This document shows, in pieces, positions 52,790 through 64,000 of a stretch of 64,000 nt of DNA. Source of the stretch: Megaustenia siamemsis (lineage: Eukaryota > Mollusca > Gastropoda > Stylommatophora > Ariophantidae); contig JAVIAB010000139.1 in the NCBI GenBank assembly GCA_032433765.1, positions 40,180,576-40,244,575 on the forward strand, read 5' to 3'. The notes beneath the pieces were generated by a model. That model was not told the DNA's origin, made no database searches, and was given only the letters and a program-made list of their open reading frames with translations. The translations under genes and the position numbers were made by a program. Numbering within the stretch: the first letter of the stretch is position 1; each line of letters begins with the position of its first letter.

Positions 52790-54290
52790 AGTCTTCTTCT
52801 TCTTTCCTTCCTCGTCTGCCTTTCAGCGTCGAGAGGAGATATAATTTGTAGTCTTTTGCTCTTCTGTTCGCCTCTGCTGCTGTTATGTTTCCTAGTGCTT
52901 CTAACGTTTCAAATACTTGGGCACAATAATAACATCAGATGGGAGATGCACCACAGAAATAAAAAGCAGAATGGTTCAGGCCAAGATGGCATTTCAGAAA
53001 ATGAAAAATATCTTATGCAACAAATCTATGTTAATAAAAATGAGAAAGAGAGTTCATCGGTGCTATATAGAACCAATTCTGACCTATGGAAGCGAATCAT
53101 GGACAGTAGACAAACAAATGAAAAGACGATTAGAGGCCACAGAGAAGGGATTTCTCAGAAGAATGTTGAAAGTTCCCTGGACAGCTAAAAAGACCAATGA
53201 GGAAGTTCTCAAAGAGGCCAACACAAAAAAGGAGCTCTTAAAAAACATCAGAAAGAAGCTATCAACATTTTTCGGGCACATCATGAGAAGAGGAAAGTTG
53301 GAATACTTAGTTACAACTGGCAACATAAAAGGAAAGAGAGATCGCGGGCGACAAAGAGAGAAAATACTGGATAGCTTGGTGTCATGGCATGGAAAACAGT
53401 CAACAACAGAACTGATACGATGCACTGTAGATAGAAGATTGTGGAGGGACATGAACACCTACGCCAACCGGTATGGCACATGATGATGATGAGTGCTTCT
53501 AATATTCCATCGATCCATCTTTTTCGTGGTCGACCCTTGGGTCTGCTGTTCTCACAACGTTTGTTGAAGGCTCGTTGTGTTTTTTTATCTTTCTGCCTTG
53601 TCACGTGGCCAAACCATTTTATCTGTTGTTTCCTTATATATTCTATGGCGGGGGCTATTCCAAGCCTTTTTCTCAGTTCTTCATTCCTGATCTTATCTCT
53701 CAGACTGTTTCCTGTCATTCGTCTAACACATTTAATCTCTGTAGAGATTATTTTTCTTATTGTTCTTGCATCTAGGGTCCAAGATGGCATTGGTAGCACA
53801 ACGTTGGGATGACGATTGTATTGTATAGTGCTCGTTTTGCCTCCAGAGTTATTTCCTTTTTGGACAATAGTGGTGATAACTGTCAAATGAGTTGACAAGC
53901 TTTGTTGCATCTTGATTCTATCTCTGCTATTTGAGAATTATCGTTTGTCATTAAACTTCCTAAGTTTTTTAATTCCTCTACTTGTTTTAGTTGCTTGCCT
54001 TGTATAGTTATGTTGATGTTCTGTTTATTTTTGGCGACATTCATGACTTACGTTTTTTTATGTTGATTTTCATGTTGTATTTTGCGCCAGAGCTGTTGAG
54101 TTTGTTTAAGTGTTCTTGCAAGTCTTCATGTTTTTCATGTATTAGTGCCTGATCGTCTGCAAATAAAAGCTCGTTGATCTCTGATGGGTTGGCTAGCTTG
54201 CATATATAGTCGATGTATGCAATAAACAGTGGGGGAGATAGTACGCACTCCTCTCTTACACAATACAAAATAAAAATCAACGTGCTACAT
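52790..54290 (-). mobile_element. LINE (family B), decayed, split by a family A insertion
   Basis: Right to left: frame 54041-54280 has ELLFADDQALIHE (reverse transcriptase catalytic box) and LNSSGAKYNMKINI. Frame 53311-53910 has SWTLDARTIRK, VRRMTGNSLRD, QIKWFGHVTRQ and RPKGRPRKRWIDGI. The 3' end with an AAGAAGAAG tail is at 52790-52893. The gap 52905-53491 is a nested LINE. Confidence 0.85.
52905..53491 (+). mobile_element. LINE (family A) 3' end nested in family B, 11-bp target duplication
   Basis: AGTGCTTCTAA at 52894-52904 and 53492-53502. The insert is 587 bp, severely 5'-truncated, and ends GCACATGATGATGATG. It encodes one clean frame (52917-53483): ITSDGRCTTEIKSRM, YGSESWTVDKQMKRR, VPWTAKKTNEE and GHIMRRGKLEYLVTTG. 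It is the best-preserved piece of family A here. Confidence 0.92.
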
Positions 54291-54990
54291 ATCGAACAAT
54301 GGGTTATTGTTTCTTTTCATTTCATGTGCTAGCAAATATTTGCAAACAATATTCAGAATTATCAATAGCTTTCTTTTATTGTTACTGAATTCTCGACATT
54401 TTCATGTGAAACCACTGCCCATTGTTTTAACGTTGACAACATAACACCCTGGGCAAACCCGCAGTTGCATTCAACAGACAACAAAGTGTGTACAACGATG
54501 GTTTTAGTTGTTCGCTGTTCCACATAGCTCGTCATATCAGATTACCGTTCTTACTTTATCGACGCCAATAATTTAAGACTATATATATATACATAATAAT
54601 ATATATATCAGTTAAATCAAATGATACTCCTTGGGTTTACAAATATTATTGGAGAATATTGAATACTTTTAAAGAAAGTTTAATTCCTTGTTTGATTTTA
54701 TTATTGTTCTTTTTTAACTCAACACAAATAACCACAAAAACGTTTATTAAAAATGAAAAAAAGAACAAGCAACAAGCGAACCAACGTAGATACATGGGAA
54801 AAGAAAAAAGATAAAGATAGGTTTATAAACATGTAGTTGGTCGGTCGTACAAACAGGTTGGATGGGGTTTTTTAGAACAAACAAGCTGGAAGATAGACAG
54901 GAAAACAAGCAGTAAAGTTAGGTAGGACATTCGATCAACAGACTAGGAAGCAAGGAAATAGGCAACGTACATGCAGATAGGGAGAAAGAT
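54291..54990. other. AT-rich non-coding DNA
   Basis: Short TATATA run near 54580-54605; no gene seen. Confidence 0.5.
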
Positions 54991-55715
54991 AGACGGGCAA
55001 CTAGCCAAAAGATAGACGGGCAACTAGCCAAAGATAGACGGGCAACTAGCCAAAGATAGACGGGCAACTAGCCAAAAGATAGACGGGCAACTAGACAAAG
55101 ATAGACGGGCAACTAGGCAAAGATAGACGGGCAACTAGCCAAAGATAGACGGACAACTATCAAAGATAGACGGACAACTAGCCAAAGATAGACGGGCAAC
55201 TAGCCAAAGATAGACGGACAACTAGCCAAAGATAGACTGACAACTAGCCAAAGATAGACGGACAACTATCAAAGATAGACGGACAACTAGCCAAAGATAG
55301 ACGGACAACTAGCCAAAGATAGACGGACAACTAGCCAAAGATAGACTGGTAACTAGCCAAAGATAGACGGACAACTAGCCAAAGATAGACGGACAACTAG
55401 CCAAAGATAGACGGACAACTAGCCAAAGATAGACGGACAACTAGTCAAAGATAGACGGGCAACTAGCCAAAGATAGACTGACAACTAGCCAAAGATAGAC
55501 GGACAACTATCAAAGATAGACGGACAACTAGCCAAAGATAGACGGACAACTAGCCAAAGATAGACGGACAACTAGCCAAAGATAGACTGGCAACTAGCCA
55601 AAGATAGACGGACATCTAGCCAAAGATAGACGGACAACTAGCCAAAGATAGACGGACAACTAGCCAAAGATAAATGGGCAACTAGCCAAAGATAGACGGG
55701 CAACTATCCAAAGAC
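54991..55715 (+). repeat. 21-22-bp tandem array (~33 units)
   Basis: Unit AAAGATAGACGGACAACTAGCC, with GGGCAACTAGCC variants and shorter CTATC units. Confidence 0.96.
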
Positions 55716-56303
55716 AACCAAAGCCGTTCGGGAGACGGATAGGTAAACGGTATACGATCAGGCAAACTATTGGACAGAAAGAAAGACTTGCAGGTCGCTA
55801 GATAAATCAAATAAATATAATCTTTTGTTTAGTTTTGTATTTACAGAGAAGTATACAATTATTTTTAAAAAAATAAAAAATGTTAGTTATGCATAATTAT
55901 TTGGATTCATGAAAGAAAAATAAGAACGTTTGCAAAAAAAAAAAAAAACGAAACCATGTTGTTTGTTGTTATTAAACCAGTCTGTTCTAGAACAATGCTC
56001 AGAAAATATTTGTCAAGTCCAAGGTCCTTACTCGTTATGTCCCGGAGGAGGAATTTAGTTGATTGACACTGTTGATTGTGTGTTCAGCAGACGTGCTAAA
56101 ATGTCTTCTCTTGTACCGATTGTTTATTCTTCTGTTTACGCGCGCACACAATTAGTTTGCCCAGCCATTGCCGTTGTACCTCATTGCAACAATAGTTCTA
56201 CTGTTAACAGCCTCTGGTTAATGGTTATGTGAATGGACTTCATTGTACTTTAAACAGCACTAAAGAATCCTGGTCGCGTTCAGCAGAAAGATTTGAAAGA
56301 TGC
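55716..56303. other. No recognised feature
   Basis: Includes an A15-type run near 55935; nothing recognisable. Confidence 0.4.
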
Positions 56304-56440
56304 ATTCTAATGCTTACTTCATTCTAATGCTTACTTCATTCTAATGCTTACTTCATTCTAATGCTTACTTCATTCTAATGCTTACTTCATTCTAATGCTT
56401 ACTTCATTCTAATGCTTACTTCATTCTAATGCTTACTTCT
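56304..56440 (+). repeat. 17-bp tandem array (8 units)
   Basis: ATTCTAATGCTTACTTC repeated with perfect identity, suggesting recent expansion. Confidence 0.96.
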
Positions 56441-57085
56441 GGTTGTTCAACAATAGTTCTTCTTTATCCTCTATGATTCGTGAATCTGAAGTAAAACTAC
56501 ATGCAGCCTTTAATTATGTTTTTCTTGATATCTCGTAGATGTTGCTTTGCGTTGTGTTTCTCACACATTATTATATCTTGGCCGTCTGCCGTCGTGCTAC
56601 TGGCAGTTCTCCAGTTAGAGGTTCGGTCATCATCAATGATGAGGAGAAATGGAAAGAGAGATATAGAGAAAAACAATATACAAACGGTATGGTTAAAGCT
56701 TCACATAACAAGTGGACAACACAAACCAGAACGACGTTTCGACTCAATAGGCTTTCAGCAGGAACAAATATGCAACACACATACAAATATATATTTAAAA
56801 TTTAACAAAAAATAAAAAAGAAATATAACACTTTCGAACTAGAAGAGGAAATAACAGGAAAATATCTTCCCTGTATACTCCAATGTGTCAAAAAGGAAAA
56901 AAAGAATGTTAGTGCGCACGGGGTTCGTGGTGTGCACAAAAGTGAACATGTGCGCACACATCACGCAGTAACGAAAGTTTTCAAAAACAGGTCAGTGCGC
57001 ATGCACAAGAAAACTTAAGACTTTACCATCTGATAGTCGCTGACGATGATCTCGAGGGTAACGGGGTTCTAACTTCGAACGGCTC
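56441..57085. other. No recognised feature
   Basis: Overlapping frames at 56501-56815 and 56539-56805 in different phases lack recognisable motifs. Confidence 0.4.
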
Positions 57086-57162
57086 ATGGTGTTAAAGAGA
57101 ACTTTACAGACTTTACTTGCAGTAGGCTTGAGAATCTTACTTAAAGTTGATCAGTCTTTACA

Positions 57163-57927
57163 AGTGTCCTATTCGCTGTCAAGTTCCAACAGAACATTTC
57201 TGTATACAATTTCTCCGTCTGTAAACTTCACAAGTGGCTTATTCGCTGTCAAGTTCCTACAGAACATTCTGTATACAATGTCTCCGTCTGTAAACTTTAC
57301 AAGTGTCCTATTCGCTGTCAAGTTCCAACAGAACATTCTGTATACAATGTCTCCGTCTGTAAACTTTACAAGTGTCCTATTCGCTGTCAAGTTCCTACAG
57401 AACATTCTGTATACAATGTCTCCGTCTGTAAACTTTACAAGTGTCCTATTCGCTGTCAAGTTCCAACAGAACATTCTGTATACAATGTCTCCGTCTGTAA
57501 ACTTTACAAGTGTCCTATTCGCTGTCAAGTTCCTACAGAACATTCTGTATACAATGTCTCCGTCTGTAAACTTCACAGGTGGCCTATTCGCTGTCAAGTT
57601 CCAACACAACATTCTGTATACAATGTCTCCGTCTGTAAACTTTACAAGTGTCCTATTCGCTGTCAAGTTCCTACAGAACATTCTGTATACAATGTCTCCG
57701 TCTGTAAACTTCACAAGTGTCCTATTCGCTGTCAAGTTCCTACAGAACATTCTGTATACAATGTCTCCGTCTGTAAACTTCACAAGTGTCCTATTCGCTG
57801 TCAAGTTTCTACAGAACATTCTGTACACAATGTCTCCGTCTGTAAACTTCACAAGTGTCCTATTCGCTGTCAAGTTCCTACAGAACATTCTGTATACAAT
57901 GTCTCCGTCTGTAAACTTTACCAGTTT
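57163..57927 (+). repeat. 69-bp tandem array (~11 units), open in two strands
   Basis: Unit 'gtctccgtctgtaaacttta' 'caagtgtcctattcgctgtc' 'aagttcctacagaacattct' 'gtatacaat'. Since 69 is a multiple of three and the unit has no stop, a plus frame (57086-58009; 23-residue LYTMSPSVNFTSVLFAVKFLQNI type units) and a minus frame (57169-57888) are both open. Units are 95% or more alike, with silent and replacement differences mixed. I treat it as satellite DNA; a repeat protein cannot be excluded. Confidence 0.92.
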
Positions 57928-58027
57928 TTATCTTGTTAATTTACCACATTTATATTTAGTCACTGCTGCCCGTCACGTTTGTCCATATAAGCCATATACT
58001 ATTTGCTGATTCTTTTATATTGCTGAC

Positions 58028-58465
58028 TTATTGAGTTATTTGTGGGTCATCATCATTGCACTCCGAACATGTCCATAGGTGCTCAGATGCCCTCCTCAGC
58101 AAGTCCCGCAGTGTCCAGCGACTGACGACTCCAGTTCTATGTTTGTTGATAAGTCTTCTTACACGGCCACTAAGTTTCTCATTTCTGGCTGCGCCCATTT
58201 TAACTCCCATCTCTTTCATCCGAAGAAGTGACGTGGATCTGTGTTTGTCGAAATCTTGTGCTCTTCCCACATCTCGGAGGGCATTGATGATGTCCGCCCG
58301 ATCCATTGGTTGCCCGTCCTCAACGACAGCGCAGCTAGCCAACCTGTCTGCACTTTCATTTCCCCGTACTCCCGCATGTCCAGGGACGTAGACAAAGGTG
58401 ACCTTACGTATTTTGGATTTCTGCAACGACTCTACCCATTGCATGCGTACAGAGCCCGCCTCCAC
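58028..58465 (-). pseudogene. Retroelement RNase H fragment
   Basis: A 145-residue frame with VTFVYVPGHAGVRGNESADR (about 23-42), the last conserved block of RNase H-I domains, carried by several LINE clades after reverse transcriptase. Residues 43-145 are a basic helical C-terminal extension (RVRRLINKHRTGVVSRWTLRDLL) ending with WTCSECNDDDP, like the terminal Cys-containing tail of these proteins. No reverse transcriptase is seen upstream, so it is a solitary remnant or a co-opted piece. Confidence 0.75.
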
Positions 58466-59522
58466 TTTTTTATCATGCTGACTTGTGGTGACATAGTTGA
58501 GAAGTTAGAGATGGATACAAATAAATAGTGACATCTTTTTATTCTATTGCTGTACCTTAATGTTATTGAGTTCGAAGAAAGCGTCGGTCAGCCCAAGGCT
58601 CATGACATCTCTATACAGATTGCAATAGTGTAAGACCGGCAGTAGCACAATAAAACACGCAAGTAATCAGTTTAATTTGACAGCTTTCTTTCACTGACTT
58701 TTTATTCTTATTTGATTCTAGTTGAGTCCTATCAAAATAGACATATTTATGGCTTACATTATTACTCTCAGAGGAAAGAGAAGGAAGGAGAAGTGTAACT
58801 CATTACAATTTCTGTGAACTTCTTTGTGTATCATTTAAAAACCAAACGCCGCTTGTTACAACCTAAGACTGATCTATTCTGCTATCAAGTTCAATAAAAT
58901 ATATAACTTTGAAGTAGTTAGTCTTAACTGTCCCTCTTCTAACTACTGTAGCGAAAAAAAATATAAATTGCAGAAATAAATATTAATATGTCATATTTAT
59001 AAATAAGAATTTTCCAGGCACACTTTTTAGCATAATCTTTTTGTTACACTCTCAGGCAACAGAGGTAACGAGAATTTGGAGTAGCCAGTTGTTGTTGAAC
59101 TATCCATTCATATACCATTCAGGAACTGGCAGTTGCAACGACAGGCCGACCTCTCTGTTATCTACACGTAACCCGATACATTGTCTAATATCAGGAGTTG
59201 GATGCCTGTCAAGTAGTTCCTCGTGCAGGTTGCACTAGCATTTGGCTGTTCTCTGTCTAAAGATTAATCCTTCTAGAGGCGGGGAGCGCACGTTCCATCA
59301 CAAATGTATCAATACATCATTTTTTGCACAGCCCACGTTGGCGAACATTTCTGTTACGTTAGATCACATTGAATATTCATTAAAAAGTACAAGCCTCATT
59401 ATTATAAAGAAATGCCTCGGTGCTTAACTCATTCGCTTCTGACAGACGCAGACTGTGTTTGCAAATTGTAACACAGAATTATGAGATAATGCAAGAAATA
59501 GCTGAAACCAAACGGTTATTAC
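58466..59522. other. No recognised feature
   Basis: AT-rich; the small frames show no motif. Confidence 0.4.
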
Positions 59523-59785
59523 GGGAGCTGCGATAGCTCAGTGGTTAGTGAAATGGACTACAAAGGACAAGAGTCGGGTTCGATCCTGATTGACGGCTTC
59601 CGGGTTCACCCAGCCTTAAATGGGTATCGGAATTTTTTCTGGGAAAGTAAAGCGACACGGGCGTAATACCGACCACATTACCCCAAAAATCATGTGCCGA
59701 AGGTCTGTAAAATATATGGTCACTAACACCATATTCCCTATACGCCACTTGGCGTGACGGGGGTACTTTACTTTTTTTTTTTTTA
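59523..59785 (+). mobile_element. tRNA-derived SINE A, full length
   Basis: Begins GGGAGCTGCGATAGCTCAGT and ends in T-rich tail after GGCGTGACGGGGGTACTTTA. Confidence 0.9.
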
Positions 59786-60695
59786 ACTACACTATACCAA
59801 CCAACACGGCACATGATGACGGAAACACAAGTGAAAACACAACACTGTTATATGAGATAGTGTTCACTGTTATATTCATTTATTATATGCATCGGCGTGT
59901 ACAAAGTGGCCATATTGAAAGTAATAAGTCGGCGAAGAGCCTGGAAGTTAAGATAAGAAAACTGATACAAATACACGAAAGGTATCGCGGTGTTACTATA
60001 AATTGCTCATGAATTTAATTACGCAAAATCCACTGTGAACCCAAACGTGAGGAATGTCAACTGAAGAAGAAAAACACAAAAGGTGCTGTAGCCATAAAAG
60101 CATCTACCATAACGAGAGATATAAAAGGCCAATAAGTGAAATGGAAACGTTATAAACCGTTTAAACGGAAGAGCAGATTTTAAAACATGTTCCACGTATC
60201 ATGTAAACGATACAGAAGACAGAAAGCATTTTTGAAGACATCAAAGGGACGTATGTAATGTATAAGCTATAAGCTGTTGAATATTAACTAAATCATACAA
60301 CGTTACACAAAGAGATGGAATATGAACTGAGACTATTAGCGGAACAGCGGTAAGAAAAGCCAAGTGGGTGTCTCTGCGTGCGGTAACGGCATTTCCTTCA
60401 AAGTGTTGCAGGTGTGAAACAAATGAGTCATGTTTACAACCCGATGACAACATACAAAGTCGCAAGTACAAAGCCTCGCCTTTAAGTCAGAGCGTTACAG
60501 CTTGCGGTTTGGAAATGTGCGCAACCTAGGTTCTCTTTGCTGCTTTGTTTGCTTTGATATCGGGGTTTCAACCACAGAAAGGTTATGCCTTTTCTCTGTG
60601 AAACGATGCACATTTTTCACTTTTGTCAAAGAAAGGCGAGATTTTAGCGCCTGTTCGTTATTGCGTCGCTTTAACTGTATGCCCTGTCACGTTGG
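59786..60695. other. No recognised feature
   Basis: No supported gene or repeat. Confidence 0.4.
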
Positions 60696-60787
60696 GGAGC
60701 TGTGATAGCTGAGTGGTTAGTGAACTGGACTACAAAGGACAAGAGGTAGGGTTCGATCCCAACCGACGGCTTCCGGTTCACTAGGCT
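60696..60787 (+). mobile_element. tRNA-derived SINE A, head only
   Basis: GGGAGCTGTGATAGCTGAGT through the B-box (GGGTTCGATCCC), then stops at 'cggttcac', so it is 3'-truncated. Confidence 0.8.
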
Positions 60788-60824
60788 TAAGGGGAACACT
60801 TCACCAAACTAAACTATATACAAG

Positions 60825-60897
60825 GGCTGGGTGGTCTAAAGATAAGACGCCAGCCACTGGATAAGAAGGTCCTGGGTTTGATTCCCACCACAGGCAA
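60825..60897 (+). mobile_element. tRNA-like SINE head (family related to SINE C)
   Basis: 'gggctgggtggtctaaagat' … 'ctgggtttgattcccaccac' has tRNA-like A- and B-box spacing and resembles the head near 21930. No CCA or clean cloverleaf was verified. Confidence 0.45.
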
Positions 60898-61213
60898 TGG
60901 AATGTTTCAAAAATCGGATTCATGCTTTCCCATTGTCTCTAAGTAGTGAGATCCGATGCCTAGCCGTCACAAATAACGGCAAAACAGGAGGTCTCGTGTC
61001 CATGATGCTAACGTTAAAGAACCCATATCAGTTGGAAATTGAAAAGAGTGGCAGAGAAAAAATGGCCGCTGCCAAAGGAAAATTAATAGGAAAAATATTG
61101 TACCCTAAAAAACATATCCAAACTTTCGGAGATAAAAAAATGGGAGCGTCCGTGAAGTCCAAGAACATCTGCCTGCAGACCGCTACCGGTGTGGAAACAT
61201 TAGAGAAAGGGAC

Positions 61214-61300
61214 ATTCACACAAGATGCAGTACATCGGGACATTCACACAAGATGTAGTACATCGGGACATTCACACAAGATGCAGTACATCGGGACATC
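61214..61300 (+). repeat. 27-bp repeat, three copies
   Basis: 'gacattcacacaagatgcag' 'tacatcgg' repeated. Confidence 0.9.
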
Positions 61301-61309
61301 GTTAGAGCT

Positions 61310-61400
61310 TCAAGAGGCAAACAGAAGAGCAAAAGACCGCAAATTATATCTCCCCTCGACGCTGAAAGGCAAATGAGGAAGGGAAAGAAGAAGAATAGGA
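61310..61400 (+). mobile_element. LINE (family B) 3' terminus
   Basis: 'agaggcaaacagaagagcaa' 'aagaccgcaaattatatctc' then AAGAAGAAGAA tail, as at 1200-1266. Confidence 0.75.
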
Positions 61401-62169
61401 AGGTTACCTTCCCTTTCGAGCCCTACTTAATTGGCCAGACTAGACTGGTAAGTCTGTTTTTAGATAAAGTGACCTGTATAGTTCTGGTTCACCGACTCTA
61501 GTGCAAGCCAACAGATATGAATCGTTGACAGCTTTCAACTCTGATGCTAAACGGTATCTTGGCCCCCTGATGTGTCGAATGAAGACGAGGATATCTCTGT
61601 TTGTCGTAAACTAACGACACGACGCAACCACGCCCACTTAACGAATGCATGCTGAAGAAGAAGGGGAAATTATTCTGAACATGATTATAAAATTCGCGTT
61701 CGTTTAACGTTTTCGGGCCATAAAGTAATGAATATATTTAACACTTCATGACGTTCAATATTAATTCACTTAAATTCCCTTTGATGTTAACGCAAGTCTC
61801 TTGTCACATGAAACCAAATAATAACGAAGAGCGCTCACAAAAACAGGGGCCCGAAGACATTTGATACACTGTCTCCTATTTCGTTGGTATACTTATATCT
61901 ATTGTCCTTTCGAGCCGAAGACGGCACATAGGGCAGAGCCACAATCTCAAAAACAGAAACCTTGCGTGCCAAAATGGCACATATTGCAGAGATCACTGCT
62001 TCTAAAATCTATGCCTCTGTTTCCATAACAATACTTTTTTTTTTACAATGACAGCTTGTCAAGCCATCAATCAACCTCCTTAGTCGCCTCTTACGACATG
62101 CCTGGAAGGTCACAGTGTCACTATTCTTTACTTCCCTCAAAATAAGGCCCCGGTAACACACGGGAATAT
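61401..62169. other. No recognised feature
   Basis: Contains 'tcctttcgagccgaagacgg' at 61910, similar to the family D LINE 3' end; otherwise nothing. Confidence 0.4.
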
Positions 62170-62199
62170 ACACATGTGTTGATATACTCTTGTTAGTGA

Positions 62200-62935
62200 A
62201 AAGGCAATGCGAAAAGAGTGAAGCTCTTTATGACAGAAGTTTTGGATATTTTAATAAAAGAGTGAAGCTCTTTATGACTGAAGTGTTGGGTATTTTAGTA
62301 AAAAAGTGAAGCTCTTTATGACTGAAGTATCGGGTATTTTAGTTTTTTTTTAAAGTGAAGCTCTTTATGACTGAAGTGTTGGGTATTTTAGTACAAAAAA
62401 AGTGAAGCTCTTTATGACTGAAGAGTTGGGTATTTTAGTAAAAGAGTGAAGCTCTTTATGACTGAAGAGTTGGATATTTTAGTAAAAGAGTGAAGCTCTT
62501 CATGACAGAAGTGTTGGGTATTTTAGTAAAAGAGTGAAGCTCTTCATGACAGAAGTGTTGGGTATTTTAGTAAAAGAGTGAAGCTCTTCTTGACAGAAGT
62601 GTTGGGTATTTTAGTAAAAGAGTGAAGCTCTTTGTGACTGAAGTGTTGGGTATTTTAGTAAAAGAGTGAAGCTCTTTATGACTGAAGTGTTGGGTATTTT
62701 AGTAAAAGAGTGAAGCTCTTTATGACTGACGTGTTGGGTATTTTAGTAATAAAAAAAAAGTGAAGCTCTTTATGACTGAAGTGTTGGGTATTTTAGTAAA
62801 AGAGTGAAGCTCTTTATGACCGAAGTGTTTGGGTATTTTAGTAAAAGAGTGAAGCTCTTTATGACTGAAGTGTTGGGTATTTTAGTAAAAGAGTGAAGCA
62901 TTGTATGACTGAAGTGTTGGGTATTTAGGAAGAGA
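62200..62935 (+). repeat. ~44-bp tandem array (~16 units)
   Basis: Unit 'agtgaagctctttatgactg' 'aagtgttgggtattttagta' 'aaag'; homopolymer A insertions vary the period. Degenerate descendants continue to about 63320. Confidence 0.95.
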
Positions 62936-63330
62936 GAGAAAGAGAGATGCTCATTTTATGACAAATGTTTTGGGTATTTTAGGAAGAGAGAGAAAGAGAT
63001 ACATTTTTTATTATTAATGTTTTTGGGTATTCTGAAGATAGAGATGTTCTTTTATGATGAATATTTTTGCCATTTTAGGAAGAGAAAGAGACATTTTTTT
63101 ATTATTAATATTGTGAATATTCTTGGAGGGCATAAATGTTTTTAAGATGGATGTTTTTGGATATTTTAGAAAGCCATATATTTTTATGATTCATGTTTTC
63201 TTTTCTGTTTTATTTTATGAAGAGAGAGATGAATTTGTATGATTAATGTTTTTGGTAATTAGGAAGAGAGCGATACTTTTTTAATGACTAATGTTTTGGG
63301 TATATTAAGAAGTAGAGCTTTTTTCTCAAA
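62936..63330 (+). repeat. Degenerate extension of the 44-bp array
   Basis: 'atgttttgggtattttagga' 'agagagagaaagagat' style units at irregular spacing. Confidence 0.7.
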
Positions 63331-63494
63331 AGAAAAAAAAAGTATTCTGGACAATGTAGAAATGAGAAAAGTTGTATAAAAATGTGTGGCTGTTAATCCT
63401 GGAGAATATATGTTACCAAGTGCTGTCAACTGTTCAGTAAATACAAAAGGATTGTATTATTAAAGCATTCTGCATCTTAATAAACGAGTATTTC

Positions 63495-64000
63495 TTGACA
63501 AAATGTTGGATATTTCAGGAAAAGGATATAATCTTTTTTTTAAAAGACAAAATGTTGGATATTTCAGGAAAAGGATATAATCTTTTTTTTTAAAGATAAA
63601 AATGTTGGATATTTCAGGAAAAGGGTATAATCTTTTTTTTTAAAGATAAAATGTTGGATATTTCAGGAAAAGGATATATTTTTTTAAAAGATAAAATGTT
63701 GGATATTTCAGGAAAAGGATATATTTTTTTAAAGATAAAATGTTGGATATTTCAGGAAAAGGATATAATCTTTTTTCTTTAAAAATAAAATGTTGGATAT
63801 TTCAGGAAAAGGATATAATCTTTTTTTTAAGATAAAGTGTTGGATATTTCAGGAAATGGATATAATCTTTTTTTTTAAAGATAAAATGTTGGATATTTCA
63901 GGAAAAGGATATAATCTTTTTTTCTTAAAGACAAAATGTTGGATATTTCAGGAAAAGGATATAATCTTTTTTTTTCTTAAAGACAAAATGTTGGATATTT
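63495..64000 (+). repeat. ~47-bp tandem array running off the window end
   Basis: Unit 'aaaatgttggatatttcagg' 'aaaaggatataatctttttt' plus a variable T/A run; about 11 units to the edge. Confidence 0.95.

Noticed and set aside
54991..55715. CRISPR-like 22-bp repeats
   Set aside because: Units abut directly with no spacers and vary by point changes.

Overview
The window looks like repeat-rich intergenic DNA from an invertebrate animal nuclear genome. A mollusc or other lophotrochozoan is my guess, from the style of the LINE and SINE families rather than from any diagnostic gene. Coding density is very low. tRNA-derived SINEs, 5'-truncated LINEs, a mariner transposon, inverted-repeat DNA elements and many tandem arrays make up most of the sequence.

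Layout: 0-7 kb holds LINE fragments, an inverted-repeat element, a 105-bp-class tandem array and a composite SINE. A single long open frame on the minus strand (7486-10332) encodes an XK-related (XKR) multi-pass membrane protein with a very long Ser/Thr-rich tail; it is the only convincing host gene. 12.8-15.2 kb is a broken mariner with a LINE nested inside it, marked by a 13-bp target duplication. 15-37 kb holds LINE pieces (several nested), SINE copies, microsatellites, a 46-bp array split by a SINE, and a second inverted-repeat element.

The centrepiece is 38884-50607: an 11.7-kb Polinton/Maverick (adintovirus-like) element. It has 1.26-kb terminal inverted repeats starting AG and a 6-bp target-site duplication (ACAGAC). 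It sits cleanly inside a 33-bp host minisatellite (37.6-38.9 and 50.6-51.3 kb). On the minus strand a tightly packed run reads packaging ATPase, small basic protein, coiled-coil/proline-rich protein, integrase with chromodomain, small membrane protein, penton-like capsid protein, glycine-rich core-like protein, double-jelly-roll major capsid protein, and adenain-like protease. Diverging from the ATPase promoter on the plus strand is a gene with a PC4/p15-like domain followed by Y-T-P-P repeats. No protein-primed DNA polymerase B is present, although the space between the repeats is almost fully coding. A 2,259-bp segment (44671-46929) is tandemly duplicated as 46930-49188, so several genes are present twice and two are chimeric at the junction. 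The integrase has an in-frame stop before its last catalytic residue, and both ATPase copies carry a shared frameshift, so this copy is probably defective as read.

51.3-64 kb is again repeats: an 18-20-bp array, SINEs, nested LINEs, 22-, 17-, 69-, 44- and 48-bp-class tandem arrays, and a retroelement RNase H fragment. All functional assignments come from reading motifs by eye; no database search was run.
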